Below, piece after piece: positions 31,579-42,521 of a stretch of DNA of 64,000 nt (position 1 is its first letter; each line of letters starts with the position of its first letter). The translations under genes were made by a program, and so were the position numbers. The notes under the pieces are model-generated. The model was given only the letters and a program-made list of their open reading frames with translations, was not told the origin of the DNA and ran no database searches. Origin of the DNA: Symbiodinium natans (Eukaryota; Sar; Dinophyceae; Suessiales; Symbiodiniaceae); the NCBI GenBank assembly GCA_905221605.1, contig CAJNDS010000149.1, forward strand, positions 151,235-215,234. Reading direction: 5' to 3'.

Positions 31579-33945
31579 ATGCGGCTGAGACATGGGTTGC
31601 AGCCTCTTCACCGCAAAGGTCGATCTCCCACAAATGTGGCCCGGGATCGTCGCCGGCGGGCAGATTGGCTTATCAGAAGGGCAGGCCGGCATGAGACAGT
31701 GCCAAAGGAACGCATCTGGCTGTTGGACAGGCTCTGCAAGTCATGTGAGGGCGCAAATGGAGCATTTGCGCGTTTCTCTCGGCGCTTCAATGCATTGCCA
31801 GTAGCATCTGTTGGAAGGTCGCGAGAGATTTTTCCCATGGGTGACGTTGGTGAAGCCGTTATTGGGTTTTTGCAGTTGAAGGTTTGGCACGAGAAAATCA
31901 TGTGCAGATTCGTGAACCTCGTCATCATGATCCTAAACTTTCTGTTTGGGGTCGGCGCCTCTTCCATGAAGCCGTCCAGAATGACGACTGCTCAAACCGA
32001 CGTGGCTCGGCGTATTGCGGATCGCTGCAACGACTTCTACAATCGCTTGCAGGGTGCAGATGATGGGTCATGGGAGCACTTGCTTCCGGACTGGGTGCCT
32101 GGTGTCGTGAAGCCAGAGGGCCCGAAATATGCAGCTCTTATATGTGATGCCGTGGACGTCCTTGACAGCTGCGGGATGCTCGACCCCCTGCCGTACCTGC
32201 CTGCAGCCTCACGCGTGTTGCTGTCAGATGCTTCTGCCGTTTTCCCTGCACCTCCTCCAGGCTTGGCGCAGTTTGACTGTATTCCCGATGCTGACAGACC
32301 CGAGTACGTCAAGCTGGTGGCCAAGCAGTTGCGCAGTGGAACGTTAGGCCTGCGCACTTCTGTGTCCGGTGGCGGCACTGTGCTGGTGGTGACAAAGCCT
32401 GGCACTGGAAAGCTGCGCGAGATTTGGCATGGAAAACGTGTCTCGCAGGCTGCTGCCCAGCCCTTCCCGCCACGGCATCTGGCTTCACCGACGGCTTTGC
32501 TGCATATGGAGGCCAGTGCGGACAAGCCTCTCCGCGTAAGCAAACGTGATGCAAAGTGTTGGTTTGACCAGTTGGCCCTGCCGGAAGAACTCCGGGAATG
32601 GATGGGCAGGCCGCCCGTCAGCCTTGAGGAGCTTGAGCAGTACGGCGGCATGAGCAAATCCGAAGTGGCACTGCATGCGCAGTCGGCCGTTGATGACGCG
32701 GAGAGGTTGTTTCCTGTGTCGCACGTTTGGCCCATGGGCTTCTCCTGGTCATCCCATATTGCGCAAGAGGTGCTGCTCTCGTGCTGTCGGGAGGCAGGCC
32801 TTGGGGAGGATTGCGTGCTAGCGTGCGATGCGCCCACTCCTTCCCAGTTTGTTCACGTTTTTGCTGCTGCCACAGACGATGCAATGTTTTTCAGCAATGC
32901 TGGACCTGGGGTGACGAGCAGCTGCGCGCAGCGCTTCGACAAAGTCATGGCGGAGCGTGGGGCAATCAAGCACCCAGGCAAGGATGTGGACGACGAGCTG
33001 GACGCCACTTGCGTGGGCGTGCGGCTGGAAGGTGGCACACATTTGGCGGCGCCCCCGGCACGATGCTTGGCGCTCACCATCCTCGTGTTGGCCCTTGCGG
33101 ACGCTTCCTATGCCTCACCGAAGGAGGTTCACTCGGCCTTGAGCATGCTGCAGTGGTACGACTTGCTGAGGCGTCCTAAGTTGTCTACTTACCGGAAGGT
33201 TTACTCCTTCGTTCAGTATCCTGAAGACACGACCCTGCACCGCATTCCGCCCGAGGTCGTGGAGGAGCTGCTAATGGGCTTGGTTCTTGGTGTCTTTTGG
33301 AAAGCGGACCTCTGCAGACCATTCCTTCCTTTGGTGGCTGCGTCCGACGCGAGCACAGAGTATGGATTCGGGGCATCAGTGGCCCGGCTACCGCAAGACA
33401 AAGTTCGCGAGCTGGCAAGAGTTGCTGAGAAGCAAGGCACTTTTGTCACTCTGGACAGCGGCAAGGACTACACGGCGAGGACAGGAGTCGAGCACAAGCT
33501 GGGTCTTCCGAAAGCTGCTTTCGTGCACGTCTTCAGCGTCAAGAAGAAGCGTGACGCGCATATCAACATTCTGGAGGGTGAAGCCTTCGTGGTGTTGCTG
33601 CGCTGGCTCTTGCGCTGTCGGAGCAGACACTGTTCGAGGATCGTCATCTTGGTGGACTCAGCAGTCTGGCAAGGCGCGGCAGCCAAGGGGAGGTCTTCTA
33701 CATCATTGAACAGGTTGCTTCGCAAGGTCGCAGCTCTGACGATGGCAGGTGACCTTCACCTGCACTTGGTGCTAGTGCCTTCAGCAGAAAACCCAAGCGA
33801 TGAACCATCCAGAGGTGTTCGCGTCCGGAAGACAAAGACAAAGAGACGTCCAAAGACCCCAAGTTTCCGCCAACTGCTGTCTACATTACATGCGGCGGCA
33901 ATGGCAGCGGGTGCATCAGCAGTGCCTGCGAGCTTTGGAGCATAA
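31579..33945 (+). CDS. Reverse transcriptase-RNase H of the DIRS-order element
   Basis: The frame is open from 31,531 (a TTG inside A1); the first ATG is 31,579, inside the body, and is chosen. 788 residues. A basic N-terminus and a hydrophobic stretch (LVIMILNFLFGV) are followed by RT motifs: SKRDAKCWFDQL (motif A Asp), WPMGFSWSSHIAQ (motif B) and FAAATDDAMFF (motif C, with TDD where copia has YVDD). RNase H follows with AASDASTEYGFGA, an Asp/Glu pair around ILEGEAF, VDSAVWQG and AENPSDEPSR. The order and the WPMGFSWS and NPSDEPSR words fit DIRS-type Pol rather than copia, gypsy or LINE. All visible catalytic acids are present and there is no internal stop. A stand-alone RT gene is unlikely given the flanking repeats. 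Confidence 0.8.
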   Translation: MRLRHGLQPLHRKGRSPTNVARDRRRRADWLIRRAGRHETVPKERIWLLDRLCKSCEGANGAFARFSRRFNALPVASVGRSREIFPMGDVGEAVIGFLQLKVWHEKIMCRFVNLVIMILNFLFGVGASSMKPSRMTTAQTDVARRIADRCNDFYNRLQGADDGSWEHLLPDWVPGVVKPEGPKYAALICDAVDVLDSCGMLDPLPYLPAASRVLLSDASAVFPAPPPGLAQFDCIPDADRPEYVKLVAKQLRSGTLGLRTSVSGGGTVLVVTKPGTGKLREIWHGKRVSQAAAQPFPPRHLASPTALLHMEASADKPLRVSKRDAKCWFDQLALPEELREWMGRPPVSLEELEQYGGMSKSEVALHAQSAVDDAERLFPVSHVWPMGFSWSSHIAQEVLLSCCREAGLGEDCVLACDAPTPSQFVHVFAAATDDAMFFSNAGPGVTSSCAQRFDKVMAERGAIKHPGKDVDDELDATCVGVRLEGGTHLAAPPARCLALTILVLALADASYASPKEVHSALSMLQWYDLLRRPKLSTYRKVYSFVQYPEDTTLHRIPPEVVEELLMGLVLGVFWKADLCRPFLPLVAASDASTEYGFGASVARLPQDKVRELARVAEKQGTFVTLDSGKDYTARTGVEHKLGLPKAAFVHVFSVKKKRDAHINILEGEAFVVLLRWLLRCRSRHCSRIVILVDSAVWQGAAAKGRSSTSLNRLLRKVAALTMAGDLHLHLVLVPSAENPSDEPSRGVRVRKTKTKRRPKTPSFRQLLSTLHAAAMAAGASAVPASFGA

Positions 33946-34353
33946 GAGTTGTTGTTTTGTTTTTGGAATTTGTTTGGTTTGTTGGCCTGGTTGTAGCTGG
34001 TTAGCCGCCGTTCTACGTTGAGTTGAGCTGGAAGTGCAAACTAGTCAGCCTTGTACCGGTGCCATCAACAGAGTTTTGCTTTTTCATGAATCTGCCGCTT
34101 CCGTCTGGGCCATCCGGGCTTCATGCTGATGGTTCCTGATCGGGTACCTCCTTGCGAAAGTTGCTGCGGGCGCACAAGGAGTGGTTGCGCTGTCCTCTGA
34201 TATGGCCAGGCTTGCGGAGTGCTTGACAGCCAGTCCATGGAAGGGGCTCGAAGGCGTGAGCAAGGTGCCGTTTAGCCCTTAGGCTGGCTTCTTGCAACCA
34301 AAATTGGCGGCCAATGACGCCCACTGGCTGCCGTTGGCCAGGGCTGTGGGGGT
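33946..34353. other. Non-coding tail of the split-direct-repeat element
   Basis: No reading frame of note. A tyrosine recombinase would be expected here or near the RT in complete relatives; none is visible. Confidence 0.5.
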
Positions 34354-34510
34354 GGGCATTCTTGTGATGTGTATCTGGGCTCGCGGTGGTCAGCCAGCAC
34401 ATTTCTTGCTTGATCTCTACTTCCTGGCAGATGCATGGCAGGCGTAAGACACTGCGACGGCATTCAGATGCCTCAGGGTCAAGGGGTGACAGCGAGCATG
34501 ACAGCAATGA
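34354..34510 (+). repeat. B1 repeat
   Basis: 157 bp, matching B2 at 34,683-34,839 with two substitutions; its last three bases (TGA) are the first three of A2. Confidence 0.93.
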
Positions 34511-34661
34511 CCCCCCTATTGCTGCACTGGAGCGGTGCAAACAGTTGTGATGTCGTCGTGAGCAACAAGTGCAGCAGGAGCCATTGAACCAACTGTCGAT
34601 CGTCGAATCCTTTCGGGCTCTAGCCCAAATGACAAGGGATGATGATTTCTTCTCTTGCTTC
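34508..34661 (+). repeat. A2 repeat
   Basis: Exact second copy of A1. Confidence 0.95.
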
Positions 34662-34682
34662 CCGCCCTTCCCGTCCCACATG

Positions 34683-34839
34683 GGGCATTCTTGTGATGTG
34701 TATCTGGGCTCGCGGTGGTCAGCCAGCACATTTCTGGCTTGATCTCTACTTCCTGGCAGATGCATGGCAGGCGTAAAACACTGCGACGGCATTCAGATGC
34801 CTCAGGGTCAAGGGGTGACAGCGAGCATGACAGCAATGA
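34683..34839 (+). repeat. B2 repeat, right end of the element
   Basis: Second copy of B1; ends AGCAATGA before TATTTC. A 21-base spacer separates it from A2. Confidence 0.93.
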
Positions 34840-34853
34840 TATTTCTGGGGGGA

Positions 34854-34873
34854 GGGGGGGGGGGGGGGGGGGG
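34854..34873. repeat. Poly-G tract
   Basis: About 20 G, 14 bases beyond the right end of the split-direct-repeat element. Confidence 0.9.
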
Positions 34874-35443
34874 TGCTTCGGGGAGAGGGGATCAAGATTG
34901 GCAGTAACCTTGTAGTACCGGGAAAACGGGGCGCGGTCATAGCATTTTTTGCTATCCTATTGTGGATGGATGGCCGTCGAGAAGATCCTCTGGGAATGCT
35001 TTGAAAGGTCGTTTGGGCCATTGAGCCCTCAGATTCAGACTCCACACGAAAGCCGAGGCAAACGAAAGCATGGCGACACGCTAATGCGATCCGTCCGTGC
35101 TCCAGCCACAGTCGAAGACCGCTAGGACGTCCCTCGGGCATTGAGGCATTGAGGTTCTTCTTGTTTCTGCTTATGCCTCTCTCCCCCCCTCCCTCCCTCT
35201 CCGCGTCGACATCTCTGCGTTAGGCGCTAGAAGTTCTTACAGTGAGTTTCCTTTGTCTTCTCTTCCTCATTGCCTTTGGCGATTTCTTTGCGTTCTCTCT
35301 GCTTTCGTTAAGTCTCCCTCCCTCTGCTTTCTTTTCCGTCTCGTCCCACTGACCATTCTCTCGTCTCCCTCTCTCTTAAGCGGCGACGCGGCGAGCGTGA
35401 GACCATGTGAGACCACGAATGTGAGAGTTCTGAGGCTGGAGGA

Positions 35444-35647
35444 GTGTGTGACACCTACTTGGCGCGCCCGCCGGAGTGGAGGTTCGGAGTTGTTCGCGTT
35501 TCTGATGGTGATGCTTCGAGCATGCACTGTATCTGCAACCCTGCAACCCGCATTTTCCCCGGGGCCTTTGCGCCAGCTCTGGCCGCGGCCCTTGGTTTGG
35601 AGCGGCTGCCGGACGGGGCGCCGCTGACATTGGAGCCGTGGGCTTAG
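35444..35647 (+). CDS. Small coding-like ORF, unknown
   Basis: 68 codons from ATG, with C-terminal text FPGAFAPALAAALGLERL then PLTLEPWA and a stop, in GC-rich third positions. It may be the last exon of a host gene. No family recognised. Confidence 0.25.
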   Translation: MCDTYLARPPEWRFGVVRVSDGDASSMHCICNPATRIFPGAFAPALAAALGLERLPDGAPLTLEPWA

Positions 35648-36620
35648 AGAGACATGTTGAAAGATGTGTACGACAGTGTACGAAATTTGCAAGTGGCTCA
35701 TAGCGGCCCTCTTGCCAGGCACCATGGCATTCAGAAGGCCCCAGCAGCACTTCGAACTCGGCGCATGCTGCGCATGCTCAGTTTTTTCGAGAGTTGCTTG
35801 AGGCTTGAGACAGTCGTTGAGTCCAACGTCACAACGTCAGATAGTGTTGATCGGCCTATGTTGTGACATGGAAAAAGTCGTTTCGTATTCAGGTCTGGTA
35901 TCCCTGAAAATTTGAAAAAGCGGTGGCATTTGTGTTGGGTTCACGGCGCAGGCTGCGCCGCTTAACACTAGTTGAAAACCGGGAATGACTTTAAGAGGAG
36001 TCTTTTGCTGTGTTACCTGCGTGTTAGCCTCTGAGTTTGCTGAAATTGCTCGGAAGGAGCCACTGGTCGAAACGTATGGGGGGGCCCTCGCGAGCGCCTC
36101 TCGTGACCCTGGTCCCGTTTTCCACTCCTTCGGCTCCTTCCGGCTCCCCTTCTCGGCTCCTTCGGCTCCTTCGGCTCCTCTTCGGCTCCCCCCACCTTCA
36201 AAAGTGTATTTCTATCGGTGTGTGTCTGTCTGTCCGTCTGTCCGTCACGGCCTGCGTGCGAGAGCATGTTTTACCTCTCCCGTCATTTTGTATCAACTGT
36301 GCTGTGCGACATTGTGCGACACAATGTGACATTGTGTGACCACGTCCTTACTAAGGTGCGGTGGGGGCCAGGGGGTGGGGGCCAGGGGGCGGGGGCCTGC
36401 TTTGGGCATTCTTGTTTTCTTCTGTGGTCGCTTGTGGCATCTTGTGTTTTGCATCTTGTGTGTGTGTGTGTGTGTGTGCATCTTGGGTTTTGTGTACCAG
36501 GGCTCTGTCGTGAACGTCGTTCAGAAGGTGTCCGTGGACAAGGAGTGGGCCTTATAAGGGCGCTTTTAAAATTTTATAGAGGAGTTTCACATCTGCGTTT
36601 TCACTGAGCGGCCTCTGCAG

Positions 36621-36863
36621 GTTCTTTCAGAAGCTCCAAAGGCTCCGGAGGTTCCCGAGCTGGAGAGGGGTCTGAACGTCACCTTCCCTGGACAGCCTGG
36701 ACACGCTGGACACGGCAGAGATCTCAGAGATCTCAGAGATCTCGCGAGCCCCGCGAGCGCGAGCCGCGCTGGCGCTCGCAAAGATGACGACGACGGCGAC
36801 AGCTGCTTGGCACAGCTCGACAGCTTGAGCGACCTGGAGCTCCTGGTGCTGCTGAGGCGCAGG
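36621..36863 (+). CDS. Exon-like island, acidic/Leu-rich, unknown protein
   Basis: CCTCTGCAG precedes 81 in-phase codons ending LSDLELLVLLRRR; the next bases are GC, a donor used by dinoflagellates. The frame stays open to the stop at 36,933-36,935. Includes a DLRDLRDL tandem and a KDDDDGDS acidic patch. Likely an internal exon. Confidence 0.3.
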
Positions 36864-37172
36864 GCAGGGCAGGGCCTACAGGGCCTACAGGGCCTACGCT
36901 ACCCACATCTGAGCGATATTAGAGGCTCTTATTGAGCAAACGCATAAACAGCAAGCCCACAGAACCCTCTCCTTCCAAAAAAGAGAGAGATGAGAGAGAG
37001 AGAGAGAGAGAAGAAGGATCGCTCCTGAAGTTTCCTCTGAAGCTCCTCCCCGGTCTTGACACTTTAGTGCTCGAGCAGAGAAACGCCATGGGGCCTATGC
37101 GCGATGGAGGCGCGTCCGTGGTCACACAATCGGCGGCACAGTTTCGCTTCTCGGTCGTTTTTTTTTGTGATT

Positions 37173-37216
<44 letters not shown>

Positions 37217-38528
37217 CGTAGAACGTTTAACATTCAAACCGCTCTCGCGAGCCTGAGCCCTCCGAGAGCCGGCTTCGAGATTCGCGCGCCTCTTTGTGCT
37301 TGAGCTCCTCGCAGAGGCCGTGGGGAGCCTTCGCCGGCCACGGACAGGCAGGGAACGCGCTTCTTACTGCGCAGAGCGTGGGCCCCCCCAGCGCAGTTTG
37401 CGACAGCTTCTCGTGCGATTCAGGACCGATGCGCCCCTCATTGAGGACTGCTGATTTCGGGGTGGTTTCGGACGGCTTAACGAGCCCTTTGAGATTTTGC
37501 AGGCACCCACCTCCAACAACTCCAGCAACTCCACCTCCAACGAGAGCTCCGGTTTCTCCGGTGCGGCCCTGCTGTCTAGCGGCTTCCAGGCGGGTTCCAG
37601 ATCTATGTCGCAAGAGCAAGATGAAGCCGACATGCATTCTGCTTCCTGCTGCCCTCCTTTTGCACCTTTCTCCTTTTTCCGTTTTTTGAGGCTTCCTTGG
37701 AACCTCGGAACTCTTTGTTGCCCCCGTCTCATGCCTAGAGGTGGTCCAATGTTGTGGCCTTCCAGTTCCTTGGCTTCTAAGTTCCCTGCTCGGGCCCAGG
37801 CGGCACATGGCGGCACAGTATTCTTATGTGAGGCCTGTTGGCCTAAACCGAGTAATCGTCTGGGGGTCCATCATAGGGGAAGGTCCCAGAGGGTGGTCGG
37901 TCCAGCCTAAGTGCTTTTCACATCTTTTGCACGCTCTTGTTCTGAAGAGCCTCGGACTGCAGCTCCCGCATGGGAAGGAGGGCCGAGGTGACTCATGATT
38001 TGATTTCAGCACAGATGTAGACTAATGTAGACGATGTAGACGATGCACTCTAAGAGTTCTATCGGGGACGTGCGCTTGTTGTCCGAGGCTCCTCCAGGGG
38101 GTTGGCTGGGGCCTTTTGGCTTCTTCCGGCTGGTGACCTACACGTTCCTCGCAGGCAGGCAAAGAAATGCAAAGAATGCAACGAGACAGAAGATGAACAT
38201 GCAGGAGAAGAGCAGGGGAGAGGAGGAGGGAGCAGAGAAGGAGACAAGGAGCAACTCCCCATCATATTCCGAATCGTAGCAGAAACAGAAAAGGCAAAAT
38301 GGGCAAAATGGGGGCGTGAAGGTAATGACTCTAATGATACTAATGACGCTGAACATTTTCTTCGACCAGAGGTGCCATCGTGGCCTTACTGCTGGCGGTG
38401 CTCGCGTCGCCCGGGTGCCCAGAGCCCAGAGCTTCCCAAAGCGTATGGTCCATTGTGCACGCCATGATAGTCATACGATAGTTATACGATAGGCACTAGA
38501 GAGTGTGTTCGAACTTTTTCTTTAAGGT

Positions 38529-38877
38529 GAGGAGGAACTGGAGGAACTACGTTTGTCTTGTTTCGCTCGCGTTGTGGCCCGCAGTGCCGAGAGGACGGGC
38601 CTCCAAACGAGCCTCCCGCTGGCTGCTGCCTCGGAGGTTAAGGCGGTTAAGGGCGATCGGTGCGATCGAGGAAGTGCATTGGTCGTTTACGGGACTCTCA
38701 AAACGTTCGTGCCTTTAACCGGTCGAGAAGGCCCCCGCCGTCGTCATTTCCAGAATTTTGTTGAGGTTGTAGGCGTTGTAGGCGAAACAGCTATCAAGCT
38801 AAAAGCCTTGCAGACACCTGCATACGGGAGTGAAAACGTCTCTGCCAGTTTCGGGAATTGCCGCAATTGCCCGTGAG
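38529..38877 (+). CDS. Exon-like open frame, unknown protein
   Basis: A pyrimidine-rich TTTTTCTTTAAG acceptor-like signal precedes a frame starting EEELEELRLSCFARVVAR, open to the TGA at 38,875-38,877. The first 40 codons look most coding-like; the true 3' edge is unknown. Confidence 0.25.
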
Positions 38878-39456
38878 CGCGAACATGAATTTTTGAGTGC
38901 GAGGTTGGATGTGGTCCCGATGGTTTCGCTGCGGTGAACCTAGTCAAGTCAACTGTGCCATTTTGCAACTCGAGAGCCGAGAGCCCGAGAGCCATTCTTG
39001 GCCTGAGGCTTTCGCTTCGCTTCTGCGGACATCTCAGACTTAGCTGACTTAGCTCAAGTCGGACAACCTGGTGTAACGTGACAAATTGAAATCAAGAAAT
39101 CACGTCCTACACGGTCCTACACCTTTGAAATGTGTAGCCCTGGGCGCGGCTTCGAGGGATTCCCCCCCCCCACCCCCTGCACCCCTGTGCGCTCACATTT
39201 GGGATGATGACGATCACACTTGAATCGGCGCCGCGGAGAAATGACATGTGTCAAGAGAGAAAGTGAGAGAGAGAGGAAGAAAACTCGTGCTTGCGTTTCA
39301 GTAGCGTATCTGAGAACATCGAAACATTGAGAGAATTCACACGCACACACGGAATGACAAAGTGATAGATTGGGAGGATCGGGCAGGGGTGGGGGGGGGG
39401 GAGGGGTTAAATGCATCTTTAGTGGAGGTGCTGCAGGTGGTCGACGAACGAACGCA

Positions 39457-39592
39457 GAGAGAGAGAGAGAGAGAGAGAGAGCGCGACAGAGAGAGCGAGA
39501 GCTTTGTCTCAGCTCCTTTAGAGTTCTCTTTCTCAATCTTTTTTTTTGTCTTCAGTCACTCTCTTTCAGTCTCACGCTCTCTCAACAGGCTC

Positions 39593-39623
<31 letters not shown>

Positions 39624-39627
39624 GTCT

Positions 39628-39666
<39 letters not shown>

Positions 39667-39942
39667 CGACCTCCGCCGCCCTTCTTCGACAGCCGACCTC
39701 AGTTTGGAAAGCAATTCTCATGTCGCAGCATCTCGTCATCCGAGAGGAAGTTTGTTAGGGACCCCCCCAAAGACAGTCTCAGCGTGCTTTCACAGCGCAC
39801 AGACTTTTTATGCAGTTGTTTTACCCGCGCCGTCTGAAGAAGGAGAATTCGGAAACGGGGAGAGGAACGTTTAACTGAGAAATAATATTGAGAGGCAAAA
39901 AGCACAGAGCCCGTCACTGCAGCCGGGGGGGGGGGGGGGGGG
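39457..39942. repeat. GA, CT and poly-G microsatellites
   Basis: GA at 39,457-39,484, CT at 39,588-39,662 and G18 at 39,925-39,942, with no gene between. Confidence 0.85.
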
Positions 39943-40704
39943 AGGAAAACACTCTCACGGGGACGCTCGTCGCAAAGTAGAGCTCTCAAAAAGCGCTCAT
40001 TAACGCGCTTGTCAAAGCAGAGGCTGAAACCAAAATACGGCTTCAGTTGAAGAAGCTTGAACAAAGTTTGAATTATTTTCTGTTGTCTTATCAATTTTTG
40101 AGTTTACATTTTTCCTGTTTTTGCTCCTTAGTCTCTTTTTTTCACGTGGCTTCCAAAACATTTGACTCTGTCAGTTTGGAAACCGAAATTTATTTGGCTG
40201 AGCACTTGCGGTGGTGTTGCCTCTCCCCACAGACGAGGGCCCACGTCGTGAACTAGTTTTGGTGATTCTTTTGGTGCCTCAATGGCAGGAGTTGGCCTGT
40301 CTTACGCTGCCCTCATAATCATGTGTGAGCAGTCACGAATCCTCTGCAATTTAAGACATGCACATATGCCCCGACATGCTTGTCAGATTTCAAGCCAACA
40401 AACAGATTCACTACACCGATGCTACCGAACAGTTCAACAGTAATTCTGAGTGAGTCATGCCGAGGGTGGGTCATGATTGTGTCATGATGCATGATGTGCC
40501 ACAGTTCGACAAACGCTTTTGATCGGTGTTTTTTTTGGTAAGAAAATCGGTAGCTGTCCCCTGCTCAGGTTGTGTTTCGCCTGCTTCGTTTGTGCGGGCG
40601 CAGCCTATGCCCATGAGGCAATTCTTAAGCTCTTGAACTTAGCAAGATGGTCCCAAAGGGCTCAAAACCACCCCGCAGATGGCTGACTGTGCGCATTGGC
40701 ACAG

Positions 40705-40755
40705 GGCTTGGAACAGGAGGTCACAGCGATGCAAAAGCAGAACCAGCTCTTCAAG
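40705..40755 (+). CDS. Exon-like island, coiled-coil-like (17 codons)
   Basis: TTGGCACAG then GLEQEVTAMQKQNQLFK, then GC. Phase 0 at both ends. Heptad-like and Gln/Glu/Lys rich. Confidence 0.28.
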
Positions 40756-40858
40756 GCCTGTGAACCTCTCTACGAATAAAGGCTTTCCGTCTCTCTCTCC
40801 CTCTCAAAAACTCTCGCGGTTTTGATTCAGCTGTGTACAAACTCGTAGCCCTTCTCAG

Positions 40859-40900
40859 GATAAGAATGACCTGATGGCAGCCCAGTTGAACGAGCAGCGG
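40859..40900 (+). CDS. Exon-like island (14 codons)
   Basis: CCCTTCTCAG then DKNDLMAAQLNEQR, then GC. Phase 0. Confidence 0.25.
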
Positions 40901-40977
40901 GCCCCGGTAGAACTCCAACTCAGCCCTGGAAACAGTGCTCAACCGCTGCAAACACTGAGCTGAAAAGCTGAGCACAG

Positions 40978-41128
40978 CTGCGCTGAGGCTGAGTGATGTT
41001 CGGAAGAAGCTCGAGGACGCACGCTCCTTTCACAGTGCTGGCAGTCCAACTCGCCGTGGAACTTTCATGAGCTCCAGCAACGTCCCAGGAAACATGTTCT
41101 GGGAGCATGGTGCTTGTGAACTCCTGTG
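40978..41128 (+). CDS. Exon-like open stretch, unknown
   Basis: Begins after AGCACAG and reads ALRLSDVRKKLEDARSF, open to a TGA at 41,126-41,128. The true 3' splice point is unclear. The helical charged text fits the neighbouring islands. Confidence 0.25.
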
Positions 41129-41486
41129 AACTCCTGTTTGTTCCCATGCGGGCACGTTTTTTTTTCAGGATGTGCGCGCGCGGTTGGGGCAAGGCCTCGA
41201 GCAGTTCGAGGACCGGGCTCCATGTCACACCCGTTTCACAAACCGTTCTTCTACACCTTCTCGGATGTGAGGGTTGGGTGGGGGGGGGGTTTGGGGGGGG
41301 GGGGCCAAGGCGACGCTTCTGGAGCTGCACACGCTGAGCTGCGCGGGGCCTCCCGAACAGTCTCTCTCGAGTTTTCACAAGTAAAGTTCGACAAATGAGA
41401 TGGTTGTGCCTTCTGAGCAGGAGTTTAGTCCCAGTGGTTCAATTCCCTAAGTGGGAACTGACACACTTAGTGAGAGAGAGAGTCAG

Positions 41487-41558
41487 GTGGAGCTCCTGCA
41501 GCTCATGATCGAGGCCTTCCTGAATGCCGACGACAGCCGGGACCGGCAGCTGAGAAAG
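41487..41558 (+). CDS. Exon-like island (24 codons)
   Basis: Follows GAGAGTCAG and encodes VELLQLMIEAFLNADDSR plus six residues, with strongly GC-biased third positions; the next bases are GA, a donor reported in Symbiodinium. Phase 0. A GA microsatellite follows directly. Confidence 0.32.
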
Positions 41559-41569
41559 GAAAAGTACGA

Positions 41570-42008
41570 GCGAGCGAGAGAGAGAGAGAGAGAGAGAACG
41601 AGAGAGCGAGAAAGTTCTTCTCTCGCTCTCTCTTTCCCTTTCTCTTTCTCCTTATCTCTTTATCTTTCTCCCTCTCTCTCTCTCTTTCTCTCTCTCTGTC
41701 TTTCTCTCTCTCGCTCTCTCTCTCTCTTGTTTTCTCTCTCTCTCGTCTCTCTTCCTCTCTCTCTCTCTCTCTCGCTTTCTCGGCAAGGAGTCAGAGAAAC
41801 AAGGAGCGGAGAGAGAGCGTGTTGTTCCGGGTGTTCTCTTTTCCCAGGCCTCCGACCCAGGCGAAGCGCAGAGCGCCCCTGTGAATCGTTTGGAGAGGGA
41901 GAGAGGGGGAGAGGGGGAGAGAGAGAGAGAGCGAGAGAGAGAGAGAAAAAAGAACACAAAGCACTCGCAAAAGAAACGAGATTTCGCATCTTCTGAAAAG
42001 AAGGGAAC

Positions 42009-42040
<32 letters not shown>

Positions 42041-42072
42041 ACGAGAGCGAGAGAGAGCGAGAGCGAGTGAGT
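41570..42072. repeat. Alternating GA and CT tracts
   Basis: GA at about 41,575-41,612, CT at 41,640-41,783, GA at 41,893-41,946 and 42,009-42,072. Opposed CT and GA runs can pair as long hairpins. They separate two exon-like islands, so may lie in an intron. Confidence 0.85.
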
Positions 42073-42184
42073 TGAGAGATGAGTATGGGAGAGCAGACCA
42101 GGGCAGACGAAAGGGCGGGATTTCACTGATGCCGCCCCGGTCGGCGGATAGCTACGGTAGCAAATCAAAAGTATGTTATTTCAG

Positions 42185-42268
42185 CACGACGAATTGAAAG
42201 AGGACGCCCGGCTGAGCGACGAGGAGCTCGACCAGTTCTTCGAGGTCTGCAAGGTGTCGCTGAAGCAG
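42185..42268 (+). CDS. Exon-like island (28 codons)
   Basis: GTTATTTCAG then HDELKEDARLSDEELDQFF and VCKVSLKQ, then GC. Phase 0. Reads like part of a helical soluble domain; no family assigned. Confidence 0.33.
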
Positions 42269-42521
42269 GCGATGAGAATTCAGAGAGCACAGCCCGCACA
42301 GAAGGGCCCTCTGAAGCCCTCTGCCACTTCTCTGCCACCTCTGCCCTTCAGGAGTTCAGGATGAATTCGCGCCAACGCGGCAAATCCCCCGCCTCGCCTC
42401 ACGGCCTGCACAACACATCTGGATGGGCATGCGCTGAAACGGAGCCCTCCGCGAGAAGCGTGCACAAAATGCCACCCAAGTTGGCTCCCAACACTTTTCC
42501 CAAGCTGGCCCCGGACCCTGA

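Larger units (their letters stand above)
31384..34839 (+). mobile_element. DIRS-order retroelement with split direct repeats (Ngaro/PAT-like layout)
   Basis: Layout A1 (31,384-31,537), one RT-RNase H ORF, B1 (34,354-34,510), A2 (34,508-34,661), B2 (34,683-34,839). A1 and A2 are identical over 154 bp; B1 and B2 differ at two positions in 157. This split arrangement is the hallmark of Ngaro/PAT members of the tyrosine-recombinase retroelements. TGA occurs at the left end, at the B1/A2 junction (the overlap) and at the right end, consistent with a short recombination core and no target duplication. No recombinase ORF is present in its 3.5 kb, so it is defective or depends on a recombinase in trans. 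Confidence 0.8.

Noticed and set aside
31384-34661. A1 and A2 as LTRs of an LTR retrotransposon
   Set aside because: The interleaved B1/B2 pair and DIRS-type RT fit split direct repeats better; A repeats do not end in CA and there is no protease or integrase.
34121-34836. Minus-strand frames with repeated text
   Set aside because: The repetition is the B1/B2 DNA repeat; no coding signature.
41421-41445. tRNA B-box-like GGTTCAATTCC
   Set aside because: The flanking bases do not form a T stem and no acceptor or anticodon arm can be folded upstream.
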